From: Rubripirellula lacrimiformis
GTDB taxonomy: Bacteria > Planctomycetota > Planctomycetia > Pirellulales > Pirellulaceae
Length of the DNA stretch: 64,000 bases
Assembly (NCBI RefSeq): GCF_007741535.1
Contig: NZ_CP036525.1
Coordinates: forward strand, 2,604,001 to 2,668,000
Direction: 5' to 3'
Shown here: piece by piece, positions 44,897-53,149 of the stretch
How the letters are laid out: every line of letters starts with the position of its first letter
Numbering within the stretch: the stretch's first letter is position 1
Notes under the pieces: generated by a model
What the model saw: only the letters and a program-made list of their open reading frames with translations
What the model was told of the DNA's origin: nothing
Database searches by the model: none
Position numbers and translations under genes: made by a program

Positions 44897-45365
44897 TTCG
44901 TAGTACCGGATTTCGAGAGCGTCCAGCTTACGGCAGCCTCGGAGAGGCGAAAGCATGCTTCCGCGTGGGCGGGCCCCACGGATTCAGCGTTATTACCGCC
45001 CCCTCACCCCAACCCTCTCCCCCTGGATCATCGAAGCTCCACTTCGATGATCCAGGGGGAGAGGGGGCAGAAGAAAACCAACCAACCGCCATGTCTCCCC
45101 CACCTCGTTCTGCCCCCTCTCCCCCGCGTTGAACGCGAGTTCTGCTCGCGTTCAATGTGGGGGAGAGGACTGGGGAGAGGGGGGCAAAGGAAAACCAACC
45201 AACCGCAGTGTCTCCCCACCTCGTTTTGCCCCCTCTCCCCCGCGTTGAACGCGAGTTCTGCTCGCGTTCAATGTGGGGGAGAGGGTTGGGGTGAGGGGGG
45301 GGAATACCTTTGCCTCTTCCGAGGCTGCCGTAATCTGGGCGCTCTCGAAACGCGGTATGACGAAC
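44897..45365. repeat. Nested palindromic mobile-like element (about 470 bp)
   Basis: Outer imperfect inverted repeats of about 55 bp (44897-44953 and 45308-45365) share TTTCGAGAGCG, TACGGCAGCCTCGG and GAGGC. Inside are three hairpins: a perfect 24-bp-arm palindrome at 45013-45065 (core GGATCATCGAAG / CTTCGATGATCC), and two identical hairpins TTGAACGCGAG / CTCGCGTTCAA with a 5-base loop at 45129-45155 and 45245-45271. The latter two lie in a 116-bp direct duplication that contains AAAACCAACCAACCGC and CCCCCTCTCCCCC. No transposase is encoded. It lies just upstream of the TPR-ExbB-ExbD operon. Confidence 0.9.
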
Positions 45366-45510
45366 GATGAACGGATCGCCGTTGGCGAGCCTTGAAGCAT
45401 GGGACGCCGCTGCAATTGTCGGCTTGGCATTGCCACGGCCACGCAAAATAGGCTATTTGGACATTCTCGTTGGGGCAAGGATCGCCACTCACAAATACGG
45501 GCGGCAGAGG

Positions 45511-47424
45511 ATGGAGTCGAGAAAAAGAAGGCTTTGGCAGCCACGAAAGGTCGCTGCATGGACGTTTTTCGTGCTGATCGCCACCTGTTCAAATCACAGC
45601 GGTTTGTCCGCCGCACCCCCCGAAAACGTCGGTTTGGGGGACCAAACCCAACCGGTCGCCACCGCCCAGCCCCACGACATTGTCCGGTTGATCGCTGCCG
45701 GTGAACTGTCGTCGGCGGCCGAAATGGCCCGCCAATTGGACGGATCGTCGGATCCAACCGTGGATTTGACCATGGTTTTCGCTCGTTTGGGGCGTGCCTA
45801 CCAAAAACAAGGCGACCTTAAATTGGCGACCGAGTTCTACGGTCGATCGGTTTTCGCGTCGCGCCAGCCGGCTGCGGCCGCGATGGATCCCGAGAAAAAG
45901 ATTTTTGTACAGTTAGCCGCCGCTTCGTCGATGGTTCAGTCACAGGAACTCCCCAAGGCGTTCGAGGTATTGCAGCCGATTCTGGGCGGTTCGTCCGGCG
46001 CCAGTGCGGCTCAGGTGCATACGGCCGTCGATATCAGCATCCAGATCGGCAATCGAGCTTTGGCGGCAAACGATGCTCCGATGGCAACGCGTGCGTACAC
46101 CTTGGCGGCCAGCCATGCCGACGAAGGACAACGCCCCACCGTGCTGTTGGGGGCGGCTTGGGCGACCGCGGTTTCCCAGGTTTCGCCGATCCAGGCGGCC
46201 AAGCAACTCGCCGATTTTGTCAGTGAGTACCCGCAACACGCCGATGCACCGCGAGCCAGCAGGGCCTGTGCGGAATGTTTGCGTCAGGCCGAAAGGCCAC
46301 AGGATTCCGCGGCGATGATCGCTGACTTGCTGCGTCGTTGGCCCGAATCACCCTCCGCGCTGGAGGTGGTCCAGGGATACACCCACGTGGCGGCAGCGCA
46401 GGTTCCGAGTTCGGTTCGCGACTGGTTGCTGCAGCGATCCCAAGCGGGGCAGGTCAGCCAGTGGGACGAAAAAATGACATCGATGGCCATGATTTTTGCC
46501 GGTGAAGCGGACCAGCAACCAGCCTGGAGCCACCTGGCGCGTCACTTAGCAGCGATGGACGGATCGGGCAAAACGATCGCTGATCTGCTGGCTGCGTTGG
46601 ACCAGGACGGCAGCCGCGATCGAGCCGAACGACTAGCGACTTCGTTGATTTCGCCCGAGCCCGATCAAGTGGTATCCCCGGGGGCAAGAGAATCCGCCTG
46701 TCGATGGGCCGGACGAACCGAGCGTTGGTCGATGCTGGCCATGGCCGCGGAATCCGAAATCGACCGGATGGAATCCCCTGCCCCGTCCCGCAGCGTCAAT
46801 GTCGAGCGACTGTTTGCCGAATCATTGATGCAGTTGGGCCGCGTCGACGAGGCCCGCAGGTGGTGGGACCACTTGGTGGATGTTCGAAAATTGACCGATT
46901 TTGCGACGCTGTTGCGATGCGCCGAAGCCGAAACTTCGGTGGGCGATGACACCAATCTGGCGGGGCAGCGAATTTCGTTAGCGCGAACCGCCGCCGGCCA
47001 GAACTCCTTTGAATCGATGTTGGTCAACCTATTGGCCGCCGAACTGGCTATCCGAAGGTCTCGTTTTGACGAAGCCAGGTCGTTGCTGGAAAGCGTCGTT
47101 CGGGCGACCGATACAGGCGTTGGATTGCGCGGGCGTGCCCAGTGGCTGATTGGCGAAACCCACTATCTGCAGGCACAGTTCACCGAAGCGATCGAAGCCT
47201 ATCGACAGGTCGAAGGGATGGATCCATCGGGGGTCTGGGTATCGGCCGCCTTGGTCCAAGCCGGCAAGTCTTTCGAACAATTGGGGCGGACACGCGAGGC
47301 CGCGGTTTGTTACGGAAGTCTGATCGGACGATTCGCCGAGACTCCGCACGCGCAAATCGCCCGTCAACGAATGGCCGCGATCGATCCGAACCTTCCCTCA
47401 TCCAACAATTCGATTCGAAGATGA
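45511..47424 (+). CDS. Exported TPR-repeat protein, first gene of the ExbB/ExbD operon
   Basis: From ATG 45511 (AGAGG just upstream) the protein has 637 residues and an N-terminal export signal (RKVAAWTFFVLIATCSNHSGLSA). An in-frame ATG at 45367 would place 48 unlikely residues before it. The rest is helical with TPR-like pairs (ARLGRAYQKQGDLKLATEFYG near residue 90, LIGETHYLQAQFTEAIEAYRQVEG near 560, and KSFEQLGRTREAAVCYGSLIGRF). TPR proteins scaffold complexes. The stop codon overlaps the ExbB start (ATGA), so the two are translationally coupled. Confidence 0.8.
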   Translation: MESRKRRLWQPRKVAAWTFFVLIATCSNHSGLSAAPPENVGLGDQTQPVATAQPHDIVRLIAAGELSSAAEMARQLDGSSDPTVDLTMVFARLGRAYQKQGDLKLATEFYGRSVFASRQPAAAAMDPEKKIFVQLAAASSMVQSQELPKAFEVLQPILGGSSGASAAQVHTAVDISIQIGNRALAANDAPMATRAYTLAASHADEGQRPTVLLGAAWATAVSQVSPIQAAKQLADFVSEYPQHADAPRASRACAECLRQAERPQDSAAMIADLLRRWPESPSALEVVQGYTHVAAAQVPSSVRDWLLQRSQAGQVSQWDEKMTSMAMIFAGEADQQPAWSHLARHLAAMDGSGKTIADLLAALDQDGSRDRAERLATSLISPEPDQVVSPGARESACRWAGRTERWSMLAMAAESEIDRMESPAPSRSVNVERLFAESLMQLGRVDEARRWWDHLVDVRKLTDFATLLRCAEAETSVGDDTNLAGQRISLARTAAGQNSFESMLVNLLAAELAIRRSRFDEARSLLESVVRATDTGVGLRGRAQWLIGETHYLQAQFTEAIEAYRQVEGMDPSGVWVSAALVQAGKSFEQLGRTREAAVCYGSLIGRFAETPHAQIARQRMAAIDPNLPSSNNSIRR

Positions 47425-48431
47425 ACGATCTGAATCCAAGTTCCGCTAGGCGCCGTCTGATGCGTGCCCAGCCCATCACCGCACGTCGTCACATGGCCGG
47501 ACTGGCGTCACGTATCTTGCCGGTTTTTGTGCTAGCCATCGGTTCGTTGTGGTGGATGATCGCAATGCAACCGGCGCTAGGGCAGTTCCCCCAGGCCCAA
47601 AATTACGGTGGAACCGGGTTCAACCAAGCACCCCCATTCCAAAACCAGATGCCGGCCGCTGGCGCCGCGCCCACGATCCCGTCGGCTGCGATGGGACAAT
47701 CCGAACCGATGGCCGCGCCGCAGGTTGATGGCGAGCCGGCCGAGTCGAAGGAATGGCCTGCGTTCTTTGAAAAAATTCGCCAGGGCGGATGGTTGATGGT
47801 TCCGCTTGGCGTGTGCTCGTTGATTGTCTTTGCGCTGTCGATCGAACGGATGATAACGCTTCGCCGTGGCCGAGTGATTCCGCGACCGTTCGTGCGCCGA
47901 TTCACCGAATGCGTCGAAGATGGACAGCTCAGCTACGAAGAAGCGACGGAGATTTGCGAAGAATTCGACTGCCCCGTTGCCGAGGTTTTCCAGGCCGCCG
48001 TCCGCCGCTGGGGACGCCCGATGTTCGAAGTTGAACAGGCCGTGATGGACGCAGGTGACCGCGTCGCCGATGGACTGAAACGTTTTCTGCGAGTCTTCCA
48101 CGCGATCAGCAACGTGGCACCACTATTGGGGCTGCTGGGCACCGTGTTGGGCATGATCGAAGCATTCGACATGATGAGCAGCCAGGAATCGATCGGCCGT
48201 CCGGAAATGTTGGCTTCCGGAATCAGCGTGGCGCTTGTGACCACCGCCGGCGGGCTGGCCGTCGCGATTCCAGCCTACTTGGCATACATGTATTTCAGCA
48301 GCAAATCGGACCGATACCTGAACGAAATCGACAAGCTTTGCCAGCGAGTGGTCGATTGCATTTCAGCCGAAGGACTCGAAAGCTCGGGCGGCAACAGCCG
48401 AGGCAGCGGCCGGAAACGGCGTGCGGCCTAA
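47421..48431 (+). CDS. MotA/TolQ/ExbB proton channel protein with N-terminal extension
   Basis: The 336-residue protein has an extra N-terminal hydrophobic segment (about 30-52) and a Pro/Gln/Ala-rich periplasmic linker before the ExbB core. The core begins at EKIRQGGWLMVPLGVCSLIVFALSIERM and ends with the family helices HAISNVAPLLGLLGTVLGMIEAF and GISVALVTTAGGLAVAIPAYLAYMYF. Such proteins form a pentameric channel that uses the proton gradient to drive an ExbD/TonB-type partner. ATG 47421 overlaps the TPR stop. A repeat block separates it from exbD. Confidence 0.92.
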   Translation: MNDLNPSSARRRLMRAQPITARRHMAGLASRILPVFVLAIGSLWWMIAMQPALGQFPQAQNYGGTGFNQAPPFQNQMPAAGAAPTIPSAAMGQSEPMAAPQVDGEPAESKEWPAFFEKIRQGGWLMVPLGVCSLIVFALSIERMITLRRGRVIPRPFVRRFTECVEDGQLSYEEATEICEEFDCPVAEVFQAAVRRWGRPMFEVEQAVMDAGDRVADGLKRFLRVFHAISNVAPLLGLLGTVLGMIEAFDMMSSQESIGRPEMLASGISVALVTTAGGLAVAIPAYLAYMYFSSKSDRYLNEIDKLCQRVVDCISAEGLESSGGNSRGSGRKRRAA

Positions 48432-48436
48432 GCAAA

Positions 48437-48640
48437 AGTCGTCAACGGTTTGTGAATTTGTGAGCCGCGATCGCGTAAGCGGCCGGGAATGTCCCTCTGC
48501 CGCCAATCAGGTGGCTTTACCAGCCGCCACGCGCAACCGTCCGGTTGATTTCGTAACCCGCTGCGTGAGCGAGGGATTCAGGTGGGATCCCTCGCTCACG
48601 CTTCGAGTGATGGTTTGCACGCTCGTTGCTACCCGGAAAC
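48437..48640. repeat. Compound repeat block inside the ExbB-ExbD operon
   Basis: The spacer starts with GTCGTCAACGGTTTGTGAA and GTGAGCCGCGATCGCGTAAGC (partial, reverse-orientation match to the 124-bp unit). It then has GTAACCCGCTGCGTGAGC and a perfect palindrome at 48563-48601 (GCGTGAGCGAGGGAT / ATCCCTCGCTCACGC, 9-base loop). The same module order occurs at 9595-9780. It could be an RNA-processing or termination point between two genes whose products must act together. Confidence 0.85.
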
Positions 48641-48682
48641 GAAGGTGCCGCGAAGTACTAGCCGACACCAAAGGAACTACTC

Positions 48683-49093
48683 ATGTCGAAACGAACCAAC
48701 AGCGAAGAAGCGACCATTAACCTGACGCCGATGATCGACGTCGTGTTCTTGTTGGTCATCTTTTTTATGGTCGGCAGCAAGTTCAGCGAAGCCGAAAGCC
48801 GGATCAAAGTCAACGTCCCCAGCGTCGGCGAGATGCGTTCGATGACGCGCGTCCCGGACGAACGAGTGGTGGCGATCGGTATCGACGGCAGCGTCACGCT
48901 AGACGATGCGCCGATGAGTCTAAGTCAGTTGACGCAAACGCTTCGTCAAGAACACAGCAATTATCCAGGTTTGAAGGTTGCCGTTCGTGGTGAAGCCGAC
49001 GGGTCCCAGCAACAATTGGTCGATGTGCTGCAGGCCGTCCGCATCAGCGGCGTGGATCAAATTGGGATCGCGACCAAGAGGATGCAGCGTTGA
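48683..49093 (+). CDS. ExbD/TolR-family protein
   Basis: The 136-residue protein has the ExbD plan: a short cytoplasmic start, one membrane helix with the proton-relay Asp (LTPMIDVVFLLVIFFMVGSKF, Asp19), and a periplasmic domain (KVNVPSVGEM; VAIGIDGSVTLDD; VAVRGEADGSQQQLVDVLQAVR). It sits inside the ExbB pentamer and couples proton flow to movement. The stop overlaps the TTG start of the next gene (TTGA), so the two are coupled. Confidence 0.95.
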   Translation: MSKRTNSEEATINLTPMIDVVFLLVIFFMVGSKFSEAESRIKVNVPSVGEMRSMTRVPDERVVAIGIDGSVTLDDAPMSLSQLTQTLRQEHSNYPGLKVAVRGEADGSQQQLVDVLQAVRISGVDQIGIATKRMQR

Positions 49094-50943
49094 ATGATCC
49101 CGTCCAACTGTGGGCCGATCCTAGGCTGGTCTATACGGTCGCGGGTGCCGCGGCTGCGACCTTGTTGTTCACGATCTGGTTGTTCGGCCGTCGCAAACGC
49201 GGTGGACGTCCGGCCGGTGTGATCTGTCTGATGCTATCGATCGGGTTGCATGCCGCACTGATTTTCTTGGTGCCCATGCTGCCTTCGTTCAGCGGTGGAT
49301 CGTCAACGGCTGATCCGACGACCGATCAGCAGGCGGGCATTGATTCGATTTCGTTTTCGACATTCGATCCCGATATGATCCCGCAGGATGCGTCGGGCGA
49401 AGATGCCGATGCGATGATCGCGCCGCTGCCGGTTTCGAATCTGACGGACCTGCTTACCGATCCGGTTGCCCAATCGGATCCCGAGCCCGAACCGGAGACT
49501 GCAGACGAACCCCAGGATGCGTCGGCGATCGACGTGGCCCCTGAATCGTTGGTGATGGCCCAGCCGTCGCCGACCAGCCAACCGCTATCCGAAATCGACA
49601 CCGCGTTGGGCGAATTTTTGGACGATGCATTTGCCGAATCCGAGGCTGTGCCCGATTCGCCTGATGTGCCGACGCCCGAATCGGTGGCCGCAGACGCCAG
49701 TGAATCAGCCAGTGCGGCGGAACCGATCGCCAAGGCCCCCGTCACGCGGCAGGTCGACGCGCCGTCGCCCGTGATTGTCAAAGCAACCGATCCCGTTCAG
49801 GCAGCACCCGTGTCTACGACGACCGCGCCTGGTGCGATGGTGGCAGGGGATGTCCCCGACGATTTCGCAAACCGCGTTGGGAAGGCCAAAGAGGTCGCGA
49901 TCCAGCGGACCGGCGGAGACGCCAACACCGAGGCGGCCGTCGAAGCGGCGCTGAAATTTTTGGCCGAAACGCAACGTCCCGACGGCGCCTGGGATCCTCG
50001 CGCCTCGGGCGCCGGAAAGGAACGCGCCCCGCTGGGAATGACACGTGGAAACGCAGGCGCCAAAGCCGAAACCGCGATCACCGGTCTGGCTTTGCTGACC
50101 TTGATGGGGGCCGGTCAAACTCATCAACAAGGTCCTTATGCCGACAATGCCTATCGCGGGTTGGCGTACTTGATCCAGCATCAGCAGCCCAACGGATCGC
50201 TGGCCGGCAATGCGTCGGTCTATGCGGCCACCTATAGCCATGGGATGGCGGCGCTGGCGATGTGCGAAACCGCCGCGATCACTCGGGATCCGTCGGCGAT
50301 CCAGTCAGCGACTCGGTCGATCAACTTCACCCGATCGATGCAGCACCCGTCGACCGGCGGATGGCGATACACCGCTGGCGATCCCGGCGACCTCAGCCAA
50401 TTGGGGTGGCAGGCGATGGTGCTGGATGCGGGCTACCGCGCCGGCGTTCCGGTCGACCGCCAAAGTGTGACCGGAGTCCAACGGTTTTTGCGCAGCGTGC
50501 GGGCTGGTTCGGTCGGCGGTTTGGCAAGCTATCGGGCGGGCGAGGCACCCAGCCGGACCATGACCGCCGAAGCTTTGGCCACGCGATTGCTGATCGGCGA
50601 AAAGGTTCCGCCTGCCGAAATTGCCGAAGCCCAGCGATATCTGATGCAGCAGCCCCCCGGTGTCGGGCAAGACAACTATTATTACTGGTACTATGCAACG
50701 CTAGCGCTGCACCAGTTGCAGGATGAAACCTGGCAACAGTGGAACACGGCGCTGAAAAATCGACTCCTGGCCACCCAACGCAGCGACGGCAGTTGGCCTG
50801 CCGATACCGTTTGGGGCGGCTACGGAGGCACCATCTACACGACCGCCATGGCGACCCTGTGTCTGGAAGTCTATTACCGTCACACAATCCGAAGCGATTC
50901 CGACCGGATCGCCAACCAGATCAACCAGCCGTCGATGCGGTGA
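49090..50943 (+). CDS. TonB-like membrane protein fused to a squalene-cyclase/prenyltransferase-fold domain
   Basis: The frame starts at TTG 49090 with AGAGGA upstream and overlaps exbD. It encodes 617 residues. A first helix spans about 14-33. A second helix, about 43-64 (VICLMLSIGLHAALIFLVPML), has Ser50 and His54 in the S-x3-H spacing that TonB uses to contact ExbB/ExbD. Residues 66-265 are acidic and Pro-rich, like a TonB periplasmic spacer. Residues 280-605 are an alpha/alpha toroid with QW-like turns (QRPDGAWD 295-302, QQPNGS 365-370, STGGWRY 421-427, QRSDGSW 563-569). The cyclase DxDD motif is not seen, so binding, not catalysis, is likely. No TonB C-terminal domain is present. The stop overlaps the queG start. 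Confidence 0.8.
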   Translation: MNDPVQLWADPRLVYTVAGAAAATLLFTIWLFGRRKRGGRPAGVICLMLSIGLHAALIFLVPMLPSFSGGSSTADPTTDQQAGIDSISFSTFDPDMIPQDASGEDADAMIAPLPVSNLTDLLTDPVAQSDPEPEPETADEPQDASAIDVAPESLVMAQPSPTSQPLSEIDTALGEFLDDAFAESEAVPDSPDVPTPESVAADASESASAAEPIAKAPVTRQVDAPSPVIVKATDPVQAAPVSTTTAPGAMVAGDVPDDFANRVGKAKEVAIQRTGGDANTEAAVEAALKFLAETQRPDGAWDPRASGAGKERAPLGMTRGNAGAKAETAITGLALLTLMGAGQTHQQGPYADNAYRGLAYLIQHQQPNGSLAGNASVYAATYSHGMAALAMCETAAITRDPSAIQSATRSINFTRSMQHPSTGGWRYTAGDPGDLSQLGWQAMVLDAGYRAGVPVDRQSVTGVQRFLRSVRAGSVGGLASYRAGEAPSRTMTAEALATRLLIGEKVPPAEIAEAQRYLMQQPPGVGQDNYYYWYYATLALHQLQDETWQQWNTALKNRLLATQRSDGSWPADTVWGGYGGTIYTTAMATLCLEVYYRHTIRSDSDRIANQINQPSMR

Positions 50944-52079
50944 GCGGTCCTTTGATTCCGACTGATTCGTCATCGACACAGGCGTCCGTGGATGGACTTC
51001 GCGACTTGATCGCTGCCGAAGGGTTCACGCTGTGTGGGATCGCTCCCGCGGTGGATTCGTCGGGGCACTCGGATTTGGTCCGCTGGATCGAAGCCGGGTA
51101 CGCGTCCGAGATGCAGTACTTTGCTGATCGGATCGACGCCTATCGGCACCCCGCCGGCGTACTCGGCGGTGCCAAGTCGATCATTGCGATGGCGATGCCC
51201 TACCCTGCCCGCCCGGCTCAACCCCTGCCGATCGGTCACGGCAAGGTCGCTCGGTACGCATGGCCGGGCGTCGACTATCACGATGTCATCCACCCCAAAT
51301 TGAAACGACTGTGTCGAACGATCCGTGAAACTTTCACCGGGGCAGCGGCCCGTGGCGTCGTCGACACGGCACCGTTGATGGAACGCGAGATCGCTCAGCT
51401 TGCTGGGTTGGGGTGGCGTGGAAAGAACACGTTGTTGCTGAATTCGGTCCAGGGCAGCTATTTCTTTTTGGCCTGCGTTTTGGTGGACATCGAATTGCCC
51501 ACCGATGGGCCGCAGGCGACCGCGCATTGTGGCACCTGCACGGCTTGCTTGGATGCCTGTCCAACGGATGCGTTCCCGTCGGCCGGCGTGCTGGATGCCA
51601 GCCGCTGTATCAGCTATTTGACGATCGAACATCGTGGCCCGATTGACCCGCTGTTGCGACCGGCGATCGGGGATTGGGTTTTCGGTTGCGACGTCTGCCA
51701 ACAGGTTTGTCCGTGGAACCGCCGACCCGCCCGCGCCGATCCGACGCCGGAGGTGCCGATGGAAAGAATCGAACTGTCCTCGCTCTTTGGAATCAGCGAA
51801 GATGATTTCCGCCAACGCTTTCGCAAGACGCCCATGTGGCGGACTCGGCGACGCGGACTGTTGCGAAACGCCGCGATCGTGCTGGGGAACCAGGGGGACG
51901 CCAGATCGATCCAAGCGTTGACGATTGGTTTGCATGACGACGAAGCGATCGTGCGCGGGGCCGCGGCCTGGGCGATCGGACAAATCGGCGGTAGGCAAGC
52001 GATCGACGAATTGGACCAGCGATTGTCGATCGAAACCGACCCCGACGTGATTACTGAAATTGATGCCGCACTGAGCTAA
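50940..52079 (+). CDS. queG: Epoxyqueuosine reductase
   Basis: QueG is the cobalamin- and [4Fe-4S]-dependent enzyme for the last step of queuosine synthesis on tRNA. From GTG 50940 (overlapping the previous stop, GTGA) it has 379 residues. Family marks include FTLCGIAPAV, MQYFADRIDAYRHP, LMEREIAQLAGLGWRGKNTLLL, and the two cluster motifs CGTCTACLDACPTDAF and CDVCQQVCPWN. The last 70 residues form HEAT-like repeats, as in full-length QueG. Longer upstream frame is antisense-like and rejected. The function seems unrelated to the ExbB system, so the link is probably only positional. Confidence 0.93.
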   Translation: MSGPLIPTDSSSTQASVDGLRDLIAAEGFTLCGIAPAVDSSGHSDLVRWIEAGYASEMQYFADRIDAYRHPAGVLGGAKSIIAMAMPYPARPAQPLPIGHGKVARYAWPGVDYHDVIHPKLKRLCRTIRETFTGAAARGVVDTAPLMEREIAQLAGLGWRGKNTLLLNSVQGSYFFLACVLVDIELPTDGPQATAHCGTCTACLDACPTDAFPSAGVLDASRCISYLTIEHRGPIDPLLRPAIGDWVFGCDVCQQVCPWNRRPARADPTPEVPMERIELSSLFGISEDDFRQRFRKTPMWRTRRRGLLRNAAIVLGNQGDARSIQALTIGLHDDEAIVRGAAAWAIGQIGGRQAIDELDQRLSIETDPDVITEIDAALS

Positions 52080-52097
52080 ATCCGCTATCATTCTGCT

Positions 52098-53012
52098 ATG
52101 TCGCGATACGAAAAAATCAAACGTGTGTTCTCGCGTGTCGGCCAACCTGCGGCGGCTTATGTCGCCGGTTCGGCCGCCGACCCTGTGGCCCATCCCGTGA
52201 CCACGGCGGCGAGATCCAACAGTGCCATCCGCCCTCGTGATCCCGCCGTGCTAAGCAAGTTGGCGGGCGAGGTCGCGCTGCGGACGTTTCCGCGTGCTGA
52301 AATCGATCGAATGCAGCGAGAGATTCACGAGCAGACATTGCAGTTAAGCCGGACCATCAATCGGCCTAATTTCACACGTGTCGGACGCGAAGATCTGATG
52401 CGGATGATCCGCATGTATGACGAACGTTTTTTCGGTGGCAAAATTCTGCCGGTTGCGATGGCCGAAGGTTTGACCTTTGGCATCTCGTCCCGGATGACCA
52501 GCGTGGCTGGCAAATTGGTGACCCATTACGCACGCGGAAGGAACACCGGACCGCGCAAGTTTGAACTGGTTTTGTCGTCGACCCTGCTGTTTCAAACTTT
52601 CGAAGATGTGGATCGTCCGGTGGAGGTCACCGGTCGGTTGTGCCGCGATCGTTTGGAAGCCATGCAGCGGGTCGCCGAGCATGAATTCACGCACCTGATC
52701 GAAATGCTGATCTGGAACGATGGGAATTGCAGCGAGTCGCGTTTCCAATCGATTGCCAATCGGTACTTTGCCCACACCGACTATCGACACGCCCTGATTA
52801 CCCAACGCGAACGAGCGGCGATTAAGTTCGACATTCGTGTCGGCGATCAAGTCGTGTTTCGCCGCGATGGCCGCGAATTGATCGGCCGCGTCAACCGAAT
52901 CACTCGCCGGGCAACGATTCTGGTCCCGGATCCCAACGGCGAACCGTTCAGCGATGGTGGTCGCTATGTCCGCTACTACGTGCCTCTGGAACGCCTGAAG
53001 AAGGCCAGCTGA
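52098..53012 (+). CDS. SprT-like putative zinc metallopeptidase
   Basis: The 304-residue protein has the metal motif HEFTH in MQRVAEHEFTHLIEMLIWND near residues 195-210, preceded by MIRMYDERFFGGKILP, the YF-type strand of SprT-like domains. A later RYFAHTDYRH could supply the third ligand. The last 60 residues form a beta domain (VGDQVVFRRDGRELIGRVNRI) not in E. coli SprT. The N-terminal 70 residues are Ala/Pro-rich and helical. It lies 18 bases after queG, so it is probably in the same transcript. Proteolysis is inference. Confidence 0.7.
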   Translation: MSRYEKIKRVFSRVGQPAAAYVAGSAADPVAHPVTTAARSNSAIRPRDPAVLSKLAGEVALRTFPRAEIDRMQREIHEQTLQLSRTINRPNFTRVGREDLMRMIRMYDERFFGGKILPVAMAEGLTFGISSRMTSVAGKLVTHYARGRNTGPRKFELVLSSTLLFQTFEDVDRPVEVTGRLCRDRLEAMQRVAEHEFTHLIEMLIWNDGNCSESRFQSIANRYFAHTDYRHALITQRERAAIKFDIRVGDQVVFRRDGRELIGRVNRITRRATILVPDPNGEPFSDGGRYVRYYVPLERLKKAS

Positions 53013-53021
53013 TCGGTCTCT

Positions 53022-53045
53022 GCCTTGCTATCAAGGCCGCATTTT
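53022..53045 (+). terminator. Short intrinsic terminator-like hairpin
   Basis: The stem GCCTTG / CAAGGC with a CTAT loop (53022-53037) is followed by CGCATTTTC. It lies 9 bases after the SprT-like stop and probably closes the long TPR-to-SprT transcript. Confidence 0.45.
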
Positions 53046-53149
53046 CGTCTTGTAGCCGTTGAACCTCGTCGATACGCTGAGCATTCGAAGCAGGATGTTT
53101 CACGGTCTCGGTTGGGCCGGTTTGCCGATTTGCCAGGGAGGGCGATAGC

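Noticed and set aside
45028-45219. Short open frames within the palindromic element
   Set aside because: They arise from the hairpin and CCCTCTCCCCC repeats and have the same low-complexity content on both strands.
50970-52193. 407-residue open frame antisense to queG
   Set aside because: The QueG iron-sulfur motifs are intact on the plus strand, and the antisense frame has no motif.
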